IMG/VR virus record: IMGVR_UViG_3300025828_000047
Coordinates: 1 to 42,246 of that record
DNA: 42,246 nt
From: a virus
Direction: 5' to 3' (one strand)
Shown here in pieces: positions 8,211-15,944 of the stretch (positions within the stretch are counted from its first letter, which is position 1; each line of letters opens with the position of its first letter). A program made the position numbers and the translations under genes. Under the pieces are notes generated by a model. It ran no database searches, was not told where the DNA came from, and worked only from the letters and a program-made list of their open reading frames with translations.

Positions 8211-9152
8211 CTACAAGCTCTTTATTTTTTGCAATAAGTAGTTCTCCGCACTCATTACGGTGGCTTGTTCTTTTCTCTCTCTAAGAACGTTTTCTGGCAT
8301 TTCTGCCACGTCTTCCCAGCCCTCTACGCTGATTAAGTGAGTTTCTACGCCGTATCTCATCAAACAATCTGCTATGGATGATGTCTTTTTCTTATCCATC
8401 TCTGTGTTTTCATCCAAAGCAAGGTACACTTTTGGATCATGGCGCACAAGGTTCTGGAACAGTTTTGAATTAATTCGGAGAGTTGAGCCAACTAGAGGTA
8501 TGGCAGTACCTACAGTTGAGGCTCGGATCGCATCAAAAACTCCCTCTACTAGAATGACATCTCTATCCCAATCAACATAAAGTTCGTTAAATACAATATC
8601 CCTGTTTACTCTTGGATTCTTATATCTCATCCAATCTCCGTCATACGAGCGAGCTATAAAGAAATTGGCTTTGCCTGTCATACTAAAAGATGGAATAATA
8701 ATTCTACCTCTGTACTCTCCTTCATCGCAGAAACCGATCTTCCAGCGTAAAATATCTTTTCTCGTCACGCCACGACCAATCAAATAGTTCATAGCATTCT
8801 GAGCAGAGATCGTATTTGTATTAGCAAGGGAGCGAAACTCTTTTGGAAGCTCAACTACTTCTTCTGGCTTTTCTTCCTCTTCTTCAAAGATATTGTCAAA
8901 GCCACCTAATTCTACCCTGTTGGTTAGGGCTCTCCATTCTTGGACGTGCGAGAAAGAACCGTACCTACGGATAACTTGGTAAACATCGCTGCTTCTCTTG
9001 TCACAAACCCAGCACTTGTACACGTTCTTGTCCACATTGACAGAGAACTTTCTCTTGTGATGGTTGCAATAAGGGCATATAAAAAGATGCTCTTGACCAG
9101 AAATACGAGACCGACCAAGAACATCTTTCAGGATTTGAAGCTTTTCTCTCAT
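8211..9152 (-). CDS. DNA primase, DnaG-type with zinc finger and TOPRIM
   Basis: 313 residues. It synthesises RNA primers for lagging-strand replication, equivalent in role to T4 gp61. The N-terminal zinc-binding domain has C26-x2-C29 (CPYC) and C47-x2-C50 (CWVC). A Glu-rich linker follows (residues 89-102), then the catalytic core with the TOPRIM motif VILVEGVFDA (E203, D207) and a second acidic patch YLALDENTE (D247). It is much shorter than bacterial DnaG and lacks an obvious C-terminal helicase-binding domain, as is usual in phages; no helicase is encoded in this window. The start is ATG with only a weak ribosome site (CUAGAG), and the start codon lies in the 3' arm of a perfect hairpin (9143-9176), suggesting translational control. 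It ends 35 nt before the TTG of the SbcDC fusion. Confidence 0.92.
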   Translation of the reverse strand: MREKLQILKDVLGRSRISGQEHLFICPYCNHHKRKFSVNVDKNVYKCWVCDKRSSDVYQVIRRYGSFSHVQEWRALTNRVELGGFDNIFEEEEEKPEEVVELPKEFRSLANTNTISAQNAMNYLIGRGVTRKDILRWKIGFCDEGEYRGRIIIPSFSMTGKANFFIARSYDGDWMRYKNPRVNRDIVFNELYVDWDRDVILVEGVFDAIRASTVGTAIPLVGSTLRINSKLFQNLVRHDPKVYLALDENTEMDKKKTSSIADCLMRYGVETHLISVEGWEDVAEMPENVLRERKEQATVMSAENYLLQKIKSL

Positions 9153-9176
9153 GCTCTAGGTGTAGCATGAGAGAAA
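9143..9176 (-). promoter_or_regulatory. 13-bp perfect hairpin enclosing the primase start codon
   Basis: The plus-strand arm 9143-9155 (TTTCTCTCATGCT) is the exact reverse complement of 9164-9176 (AGCATGAGAGAAA), with an 8-nt loop (9156-9163). On the minus-strand transcript the primase AUG (9152-9150) lies inside the 3' arm. The weak ribosome site falls in the loop, and the 5' arm starts about 15 nt after the stop codon of the preceding gene. There is no U-run after the stem in the transcript, so it does not look like an intrinsic terminator. Sequestering the start codon would lower primase translation unless a protein or a ribosome opens the stem. The hairpin itself is seen directly; the regulatory role is inferred. 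Confidence 0.75.
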
Positions 9177-9191
9177 CCAGCAGTCAAGGAA

Positions 9192-11873
9192 TTAACCCTT
9201 GATTAATTTTTGCCAGCGATTGTAGATAGATTCATCCAACTCTCCACGAGCTTGTGCTGCCGCGAACTCTCTTTCAAATTCATCAGGCTCTGTGTTTCTG
9301 TCGTAAAATCCACTTTCAATCTTTTCCATTTCTATTTTAATCTCTTCAGCAGTCATTTTTATTTCTTCGTTCTGCTGGATACTAACGTCTTCACCTTGTG
9401 CGATTACATCTTTTAACAATGCTAACATTGTAATCGTTTTCCCAATCAAACTAATCGCTCTTTTTCTATTGCCTAGAGGGCCTTTGGCAAACGTCATCTT
9501 ACCGAAATCAGCGATATCTCCCGGCAAGAACTCATCCACTTTACTAAAATCGTAAGTAACAGTCTTAGTCGGCCCTTTCTTGGCCTTGAGACGCTTCTCG
9601 ATGTTTCTTAAATCCTGAACTGCTTGTTCAATCGCAGGTGCTGCAGACGTCATAGCAACTACACTGCCACCTGTAGCGGCAGCAGGTGATGCCGCCTGGC
9701 CTATTGAGAGGCTACTTGACTGCGTGGCGCTCGGGAGAGTACCAGTAAATTCTTTCTTTGAGCGCTTAATTAATTCAATTGCTTCTGATGGCCCGAATTG
9801 ACGTTTAAGCTCGGCGGCAGTTGCTTGATACCACTTTTGGAAAGCACTATAGGAACTGTCTTTTGGCAATACAGCTTCTTTCAAATTATCTCCAGTGGTC
9901 GCCGCAATCCACACTCTAGCCATTTCAGCATGTTTTGGACTCACTGAAGCAAACTTACGCCAGTCAGCAGGAATACCGGAAAGATCAACTGCTGAACTTG
10001 ACTGTTGTGATGGCTTGGATACTTGAGTTGGCATCTTCTGCCTTAGTTGGGTATACATCGGACTGACAGCATTCTTGAAGCCACCTTCAGCCGGTGGTTC
10101 AACCACTAAAGGCTCTGCTAGTAAGCCGAGAATCTTATCATTTCGTTGTAATTCTTCATAAGATTTTGGTGGAGCAGCAAATACATCGCTCATAGTTTTA
10201 AAGATCCTACTTGCTACTTGTATCCTATCCTGATCCGTGCTTCCCCAGCTGTTCCATGAACCATTGCTTTGCAAATATTGTAAAATACTGTCTGCACTAG
10301 ATAGGTTTGCTGATGCCTGCTCAGCCAGAACAGTTTTAACTTCTTGGATAACCATTTCCTCTAATTGCTTGCTTGTGAGTTTCATCTTCTTTGATCTCCT
10401 TTGTTGTCTTTCAATTCTTTTAGCTAACCTGACCTGTAAATTATTTTTTGCTCTCTCGATCCTGGCTTTAAGCTTTTCACTGTTTTTTGCTTTTGGCAAT
10501 AAACTTTCTAATCTTTCAATCTTCTTTACTAAAGCTGGAAATGGCAACGAATTGTCCGAGCCACGCTCAGTTTGCTGTCCAAATTGTTTTGGGTTTATTG
10601 GCAATAACTCACCAGATTCTGCATTATTTAATTCCTGTTCGACTGAACGTTCAATTAACTCTTCCATAGTTTCTTTGTCAACTCGACCAGTCGCTTCTAG
10701 GCGATTTCTTTTTTGAAAATCAATTACTGCTTTTTCTGTTCTAGGGCCAAAATACCCATCTATTCCAATTCTGATACCTGCTGTTTGTAGCAGCCCTTGT
10801 AGAACCCTAACTATTCCTTCTCCTTGCGCACCAGAAGGCAAGGATCTATCAAATTTTTTCAAGACTCCTTTATTATTTAGGATATCTTCTTGTGTGAGGT
10901 TAGTCACTTGATATGTTGGTCTAACATTTGTACTGACCGCTGTCTGAGCCTGTTTTCGTGCTTCCTCTGGAGTGTCCCCACCTTTCTCAACCTCGGCAGC
11001 TACTTGTTTCTCTGTTTCGGCAACTCCACTTAATACAATTTTATTAGCGTTAACAGCAGAAGATACCACTCTATCAACAAGCTTTAAAAGTGCTGTTTCT
11101 GCCGCATCCTCACTCTTAATACGAAAACGATCTTCTGTGCCACGATCTCTAGCATACTGCCATTCAGAAGCGATCATCTTCTTAACCAAACTGGTCAATG
11201 AATCCTTCATAAATGCTTGTTTTATTGGAGTCGGGCTAATTGGACTGTTTGCTACTGTTATCTCATTAGCTTGCTCAATAAACGCCTGCCTTCGACCAAT
11301 CGCTTCCGTGCTTGGGTTATTGGGAGTATAATCTATGGTTGCTGTCGGAGCGTAATCAGCGCCGGACATGACCCTATCTAGACCCAAAGAGGGAACCCAA
11401 TATTCCTTAAACCTGCTATAAAAATCTGTTGCGTTAAAGATGTAGCTACAGCATTCTGCTAAGAAGTTTGCATACTCTTGTGAGTATGCAACCATTGAGT
11501 CACTAAGTGGCTCAGAAGCATCATCTGGTATTAACTTAAGTATTTTTTCTGTGTCGGGGTTTGAGCTACTTTGCTGCACCCAGGCTTGGAAAATATTAGC
11601 TAAATATGCAGAGGTTGGGGCACCGACGAGAGCAGTTTGTCTTAGGCTAAACTGCCCTCCTGACGTAAACATTGCTTTGCCAAGACTTTTAAGTACCGGC
11701 CCTAAAACTTTAGTGCCAAGGAAACTAAGTGCTGAGCCTGCCATCGGTGCTGCTGCTCTAAGACCTAAAGCTCCGAAACCCACTTCATCCAACTGCCGCT
11801 GCTCTTTCATAGCAGACTTAGCTTCTTCAATAATAATTTGATTTATTTCAAATTCGGTCAACTTATGTGCCAT
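9192..11873 (-). CDS. Large modular protein with peptidoglycan-binding domain and two copies of an N-terminal helix motif
   Basis: 893 residues from ATG 11873-11871 (MAHKLTEF), with GGAGA 8 nt upstream; a TTG at 11888 is less likely. Module 1 begins with the helix KLTEFEINQIIIEEAKSAMK, then a Gly/Ala-rich hydrophobic stretch (about 38-75). It also carries a peptidoglycan-binding-type domain (about 349-405, with IDGYFGPRTEKAVIDFQKRN and TGRVDKETMEELI) and a very basic linker (about 460-496). Module 2 restarts with MKLTSKQLEEMVIQEVKTVL (497 onward) and runs through Ser/Ala-rich segments to a conserved-looking acidic end (NRWQKLIKG). No catalytic muralytic domain is recognised. It could be a virion protein that contacts cell wall during entry, or part of lysis. 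It overlaps the RuvC-like gene by 11 nt. Function uncertain. Confidence 0.85.
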   Translation of the reverse strand: MAHKLTEFEINQIIIEEAKSAMKEQRQLDEVGFGALGLRAAAPMAGSALSFLGTKVLGPVLKSLGKAMFTSGGQFSLRQTALVGAPTSAYLANIFQAWVQQSSSNPDTEKILKLIPDDASEPLSDSMVAYSQEYANFLAECCSYIFNATDFYSRFKEYWVPSLGLDRVMSGADYAPTATIDYTPNNPSTEAIGRRQAFIEQANEITVANSPISPTPIKQAFMKDSLTSLVKKMIASEWQYARDRGTEDRFRIKSEDAAETALLKLVDRVVSSAVNANKIVLSGVAETEKQVAAEVEKGGDTPEEARKQAQTAVSTNVRPTYQVTNLTQEDILNNKGVLKKFDRSLPSGAQGEGIVRVLQGLLQTAGIRIGIDGYFGPRTEKAVIDFQKRNRLEATGRVDKETMEELIERSVEQELNNAESGELLPINPKQFGQQTERGSDNSLPFPALVKKIERLESLLPKAKNSEKLKARIERAKNNLQVRLAKRIERQQRRSKKMKLTSKQLEEMVIQEVKTVLAEQASANLSSADSILQYLQSNGSWNSWGSTDQDRIQVASRIFKTMSDVFAAPPKSYEELQRNDKILGLLAEPLVVEPPAEGGFKNAVSPMYTQLRQKMPTQVSKPSQQSSSAVDLSGIPADWRKFASVSPKHAEMARVWIAATTGDNLKEAVLPKDSSYSAFQKWYQATAAELKRQFGPSEAIELIKRSKKEFTGTLPSATQSSSLSIGQAASPAAATGGSVVAMTSAAPAIEQAVQDLRNIEKRLKAKKGPTKTVTYDFSKVDEFLPGDIADFGKMTFAKGPLGNRKRAISLIGKTITMLALLKDVIAQGEDVSIQQNEEIKMTAEEIKIEMEKIESGFYDRNTEPDEFEREFAAAQARGELDESIYNRWQKLIKG
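10383..10400 (-). promoter_or_regulatory. Strong internal ribosome site and ATG inside the peptidoglycan-binding gene
   Basis: Reading the minus strand, AAAGGAGATC is followed 10 nt after GGAG by an in-frame ATG (10385-10383) that begins MKLTSKQLEEM. This resembles the anti-Shine-Dalgarno complement better than most true starts in this window. Initiation here would give a separate 397-residue product (9192-10385) identical to the C-terminal module of the 893-residue protein. The site may be functional (two products from one gene) or a relic of a fusion between two adjacent genes. Confidence 0.55.
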
Positions 11874-12402
11874 TCTTTGCGTCTCCAATTAGCTTGATAG
11901 CTGCTCTTGCTATGATTAAACTGTCTGCTCTATCATAAGATACTGGCTTGGGGTTCCCTCTGCTAGTATATTCTATAGTGAAAGACTCTTCATTCTTCAA
12001 TAAATAGTCCAAAACAACATCTTTTGCCTTTTGGCCTCTGGAAACTTTAATGCCACTTAACTTTCTCGCTTGGGCTGGAGATATATGAACTGGTCTATAT
12101 CCAAACGTGTCATGACACAGCCAAGAAACAATACCATTAAAGGCTTGAAGTTTCGCCATTGTCTTGGCTGTTGAGCCACCTGATTTAAAGAAAACAAAAG
12201 GTTCCTCAATATAGACATGTTTTATATTGTAGTAAAGATTTATTTCCTTAAGTTTTTCTTTAATAAACGATCCTTTATTATAGAGATCTGAAAATAAACG
12301 TTTGTTTCTTAAGTCCCATGCTTCACAAATTATTATTTTTGCTTCCTCGTCTAGAATCGTATATCCTGTAACTGAGGTGCTTATATCTAATCCCAATATC
12401 AT
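11863..12402 (-). CDS. RuvC-like Holliday junction resolvase
   Basis: 179 residues with an RNase H fold. It begins MILGLDISTSVTGYTIL, with the first catalytic Asp at D6. The second acidic site is VYIEEP (E66/E67), and the last pair is D157 and D160 in YDRADSLIIARAA, matching the RuvC set of four acidic residues. It should cut four-way DNA junctions; in T4 that job belongs to the unrelated endonuclease VII (gp49), needed to debranch DNA for packaging. The ATG overlaps the stop of the preceding structural gene as ATGA, so it is translated together with late-type genes, and it overlaps the following gene by 11 nt. A more general RuvC-family nuclease is possible, but the motifs are complete. Confidence 0.9.
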   Translation of the reverse strand: MILGLDISTSVTGYTILDEEAKIIICEAWDLRNKRLFSDLYNKGSFIKEKLKEINLYYNIKHVYIEEPFVFFKSGGSTAKTMAKLQAFNGIVSWLCHDTFGYRPVHISPAQARKLSGIKVSRGQKAKDVVLDYLLKNEESFTIEYTSRGNPKPVSYDRADSLIIARAAIKLIGDAKNGT

Positions 12403-13814
12403 ATATCTAACTTAACTTTAAATGTAAATTCCCTGTCTTCTGTTTTCTTAACAGGTTTTGCAACAGTTGTCACGCCAATTAAGTTTTTATCTTTGTCATA
12501 TATTCCAATTTTTGATACATAGGTTTCCTTAGCGAAGCTACCAGTTGGTGTATCGTAGGAAGAACTTACAATATTTACTGTGTCTAGTTCTGGCTCTGAA
12601 TACAAAACAGAGCTTGTTATACTTGAATAATAATCTGTGGCTGTACTACGACTTAAGAAAGTTGGGTTATTTGAGTAGTTTAACTCGCCCTTTGGAGCAT
12701 GAGCAAGCATAGTCATAACAGGGACTTGATTTGATCCAGAGAACTGCATAGAATAGCTTGCAGAAGCTCTAGTATCTGCACTGTGCCCGTCGTTTGGTAT
12801 ACCATCATTCGCCCCTACACCAAAGTAAAGCCATGAAGAAGTTACTGCTGTCCCAGTGTTTTTATAGTTTAATTCTGCATCAGCTGATGGGCCAGTAGTT
12901 TGCAAATTCCAACTTCCTGTTAAAATGACAAAGCCCTGCTTGTATAGAGCTATACCAGCTACACTACCAGACCCTGTGCTGCCTTCAGGCCCTACTTGTA
13001 TAAGTTCGCCATTTCTATTTTCATCTTTAAGTTGTCCGATAAGAGTACCAGTTAGATAATACTTTATATCTAATGTTCCTCTCTCAATTCCACCTCCGTA
13101 AAATATACTTGGAATACTTATAAGGTTAACGGGCACTTCATCTAAATCTCTAGAGTATCCATCCGAGAACGAAGCAGAATACCTAAAATGTGGACTCATG
13201 AAAGAACTGGCATTTATTGTATTTTTCAAGCTGTTTATATGAGAAGAGGAAAGTAAAGTTTTAAGTCTCTCATATCTCTGTAGGCTGTTCCTTGCGACTG
13301 TTGATAAGCTTGTTACAACATTATTCGTGTCGTATGCAGGAAGCCCACTGTCCGTTGTGTCGCCATCTTCAAGTTTAAGTGGTATACCTAAGTGCTCCAC
13401 CCTCTCGTCATTGATGACTGTTTCGTTATTCGTCCTCATTGTTGAAAAATGATTATCGTCAAAAAACTCTCTGACTATTGAAGACGATAGAGGGTAAGCT
13501 GAACCACTGATAGTAGACCCGTACTCAAGTGAATAAAAATCAGTTGTGGAAACCGTCTTAAATGTTGTAAGAGAACTATCTTTTGTGATAAAAGCGTAGA
13601 TAAGACCCGTATCACTCTCGGTCCTATCTACGTTCATTTCATATAAGCTGATGTGTCCCGATGGAACACCAGGGACACTAGAAGCAAATTCTCCTGCTAA
13701 CTCACCCCTATTGTTGTAGAATACTTGTGAATTGTAGATATCAAACTTGCAAGAAGGATTTGTTTCAAGAAAGTTTACAAATAAATCGTTATTTGTAAAT
13801 TTGTAATAAGACAT
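12399..13814 (-). CDS. Virion structural protein, paralogue of the gene at 13823-14983
   Basis: 471 residues, Ser/Thr/Gly/Tyr-rich and beta-strand-rich, with no signal peptide, membrane segment or catalytic motif, typical of tail or baseplate proteins. The C-terminal third matches that of its upstream neighbour: LNYSNNPTFLS against FNYSANPTYLS, then SKIGIYDKDKNLIGVTTVAK against TTVGLYSADNELMAVAKLSE, then KPVKK against EPIKK, ending FKVKLDI against LRVRLDY. The N-terminal region is longer than in the paralogue and different. The start is ATG with AGGGGG upstream, 8 nt after the neighbour's stop, and the end overlaps the resolvase by 4 nt. Position after the baseplate block suggests a peripheral baseplate or fibre component; exact role unknown. 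Confidence 0.88.
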   Translation of the reverse strand: MSYYKFTNNDLFVNFLETNPSCKFDIYNSQVFYNNRGELAGEFASSVPGVPSGHISLYEMNVDRTESDTGLIYAFITKDSSLTTFKTVSTTDFYSLEYGSTISGSAYPLSSSIVREFFDDNHFSTMRTNNETVINDERVEHLGIPLKLEDGDTTDSGLPAYDTNNVVTSLSTVARNSLQRYERLKTLLSSSHINSLKNTINASSFMSPHFRYSASFSDGYSRDLDEVPVNLISIPSIFYGGGIERGTLDIKYYLTGTLIGQLKDENRNGELIQVGPEGSTGSGSVAGIALYKQGFVILTGSWNLQTTGPSADAELNYKNTGTAVTSSWLYFGVGANDGIPNDGHSADTRASASYSMQFSGSNQVPVMTMLAHAPKGELNYSNNPTFLSRSTATDYYSSITSSVLYSEPELDTVNIVSSSYDTPTGSFAKETYVSKIGIYDKDKNLIGVTTVAKPVKKTEDREFTFKVKLDI

Positions 13815-13822
13815 AAGTCCCC

Positions 13823-14983
13823 CTAGTAATCTAAGCGGACTCTTAGTGTTAACTCATTCGATGGGTCTTTCTTGATTGGCTCTGACAACTTAGCAACAGC
13901 CATTAGCTCATTGTCCGCAGAATAGAGTCCGACTGTCGTAATGTATGAATGTGGGTCTGACGCAACAGAACCATCTTTAATAACAATCTCACTTGGGCCA
14001 CCAGCCGAAGTGGATAGATATGTTGGGTTAGCGCTGTAATTGAATTCAGAGTTGTTGACACGACAGAAGTAAATTGTTGAATTTAGCTCTGTGGTGTTAT
14101 TGAATTGGAGGTTGTACACTCTATTCCTAAGCTCGTCTGCCATAACTTGGATGGTAGAAGCAGTAACAGCGTTGAAACCTGTTGTGCCTCCAGTAGACAC
14201 AATTTGCAAAGTGCCCGGTGCCGTGTTGGACAGGATGCCTCCATCGGCAGCGTCGTTAAATACAGAGCCAGAGACAACAGCGACACCTGCTTGATAAAAT
14301 ATAAGTCCACAAGCTGGATTTGTTGTAGCATCGCCAAGAGTTTCCCCTTGGATATTAGCTGCCGAATCAATTGCTGAAGAAGAAGCAAAGAGGACGCCGT
14401 ACTCTCCAGCCGGTGAGTTTACAAAATATCCGTCCGACCCCGATGTATCAGTTAGCTTAATTCTCTTATCAAAAGCTGTTCCGTCCTGGGATCTGGAGCC
14501 CGATACACCCAACTCAAGCTCAAAAGTCCCTTTCTTAATTTCGTCCTTTGTAAGAAGTCTTGAGAAGTTAACAAAGTAACACTCCTTGAGCTTTGTGCCG
14601 CCAGCGATGATATCACCGTCTTCATCGAAAAGACGAACAGAACCAGTCTCGTCGTAGCCCATAAGAACCTGCGCCATCTGATTGTAGATATTGATCTTCT
14701 TTGAAGTCTGTGATGTTGTTGAGGAACTAAGAGCACTTGAGTCAGCTATGCCCGCAGTGATATCAAAGATATGGTTTGCAGAAGAACTTAGATAAGGATA
14801 ATCGTAGACACTCTCAAACATTCCATGTGAGTACGTCTTGATATGGGTCTCAGACCCTAATGCGACCGAATCGCCACCGTAAGTACCAGACACAATGCTT
14901 CCAGTAATTGGAATGGACTCATGCAGTAGAGTTCTCGTAGATGTTGAATCGCCAGAGGCTAGAGACTTATAAGTTGATGCCAT
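13823..14983 (-). CDS. Virion structural protein, paralogue of the gene at 12399-13814
   Basis: 386 residues, rich in Ser, Gly and Thr, beginning MASTYKSLASGDSTSTRTLL. The N-terminal half contains a compact region around SSANHIFDITAGIADSSAL and YNQMAQVLMGYDETGSVRLF that reads like a folded head domain. The C-terminal domain (about 290-386) is shared with the next gene. The start is ATG with AAGGAAGG upstream (AGG 5 nt from the ATG), and the gene begins 15 nt after the stop of the 296-residue structural gene. The ending LTLRVRLDY and the preceding repeat of N-Y-S-x-N-P-T-x-L-S define the shared domain. Likely a baseplate or tail-associated protein; no family name is assigned. Confidence 0.88.
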   Translation of the reverse strand: MASTYKSLASGDSTSTRTLLHESIPITGSIVSGTYGGDSVALGSETHIKTYSHGMFESVYDYPYLSSSANHIFDITAGIADSSALSSSTTSQTSKKINIYNQMAQVLMGYDETGSVRLFDEDGDIIAGGTKLKECYFVNFSRLLTKDEIKKGTFELELGVSGSRSQDGTAFDKRIKLTDTSGSDGYFVNSPAGEYGVLFASSSAIDSAANIQGETLGDATTNPACGLIFYQAGVAVVSGSVFNDAADGGILSNTAPGTLQIVSTGGTTGFNAVTASTIQVMADELRNRVYNLQFNNTTELNSTIYFCRVNNSEFNYSANPTYLSTSAGGPSEIVIKDGSVASDPHSYITTVGLYSADNELMAVAKLSEPIKKDPSNELTLRVRLDY

Positions 14984-14998
14984 AATTACCTTCCTTTA

Positions 14999-15889
14999 TC
15001 AAACCTTGATGTATCTTACTGGAATATCGATGCTGTAGCCCGTTGAAACTCCAGTGACCTTCACTGTTGAATCAATGTGCTTAACGCTTGTTGACCCAAC
15101 AGTAGAGGTGCCACCAAGCCTAGTAAATAGGGTGTCGCTACCATTAATGTCGAGAGTAGCACTAATTCTAAACTCGACTCTAGTACCCCTACGGCCATTG
15201 ATCGATGAGCCGTCTGCTGTCAAATCATTGATTAGGGACACTGTTGAGCCAGCGCCGCCTTGAGAAATAAAATATGTTGCGACATTATCCTCATCAACGA
15301 AGCTAGCTGGGATAGATGCGCCAGAACGGCTGACTAGCGTACCGAATCTGTTATCCATCTTAATCTCGTATTGGGTCTCTAGTAGATCGCCTGTGAGTGC
15401 TGCAACTGCTAGATTTCCATTTGCATCTACACCTTGATCAATACGAATTGTTGTGGAGTTTGTTGAATTACTGTTCTCGCCGTAGATTACTCCGTCTCTC
15501 GTGGAGATATCGGAGCTTGTTTCGGTTGATTGATTAACAGCAACTAAGAAGGCATTCGTTGTCGAATCTCTTGTTGTGCCCTTCGTCTCAAAAAGCTCCA
15601 GAATAGGTAGATAGAGGAAATCATTCCGGCTCAGAGTAACAAGCTTATGATGCAGCTGGGAGCCTGGGCTGGTGAAGGCTTCAAGAACTGGCGTCTGTAG
15701 GATCTCTAGATCATAATAAGCAGAACCGCTTGTATGAGCCGGATCATATAGTCTATAATTAATCTCATCATCGCCGAGGGCAAACTTTGAAATATTGAAA
15801 GTTCCGTCTCCTCTAGCTAATCTACGTCTTCCTGCATCGGTAAGGACAGCATCTAGAATGATGTCGCCACTGTTATCCAAAAAAGCCAT
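14999..15889 (-). CDS. Virion structural protein with FLD/VLT N-terminal module
   Basis: 296 residues. The first 55 residues (FLDNSGDIILDAVLTDAGRR ... FALGDDEINYRLYD) form a module that recurs in the protein at 22753-23889 and, from memory, at the start of structural proteins of other marine myophages. The remainder is beta-rich with Ser/Thr/Asp/Gly, ending VTGVSTGYSIDIPVRYIKV. The start is ATG with GAGAGGAA about 7 nt upstream. A 50-nt gap upstream is the largest non-coding stretch in the window and holds a possible late promoter. The conserved module probably mediates assembly on a common partner in the tail or baseplate; this is inferred from its reuse. Confidence 0.87.
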   Translation of the reverse strand: MAFLDNSGDIILDAVLTDAGRRRLARGDGTFNISKFALGDDEINYRLYDPAHTSGSAYYDLEILQTPVLEAFTSPGSQLHHKLVTLSRNDFLYLPILELFETKGTTRDSTTNAFLVAVNQSTETSSDISTRDGVIYGENSNSTNSTTIRIDQGVDANGNLAVAALTGDLLETQYEIKMDNRFGTLVSRSGASIPASFVDEDNVATYFISQGGAGSTVSLINDLTADGSSINGRRGTRVEFRISATLDINGSDTLFTRLGGTSTVGSTSVKHIDSTVKVTGVSTGYSIDIPVRYIKV

Positions 15890-15936
15890 TTTCGTTCCTC
15901 TCTAAAATTTAAATAGTTCGCTATATGAATAGTTTC

Positions 15937-15944
15937 TATTTATG
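15937..15944 (-). promoter_or_regulatory. Possible T4-type late promoter
   Basis: The minus strand reads CATAAATA, 7 of 8 positions of the T4 late promoter TATAAATA. It lies at the border of the largest intergenic gap (15890-15939), about 47 nt upstream of the ATG of the 296-residue gene. Exact TATAAATA matches also occur inside coding regions near 21460 and 41615, so chance is a serious alternative. No matching late sigma factor gene is in this window. Confidence 0.25.

Noticed and set aside
9143-9176. Hairpin read as an intrinsic terminator
   Set aside because: No run of U follows the stem on the transcribed strand, and the stem includes a start codon.
14083-14736. Two overlapping alternative-frame minus-strand frames of about 100 codons
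   Set aside because: They are shadows within the 386-residue structural gene, with no ribosome site or recognisable features.
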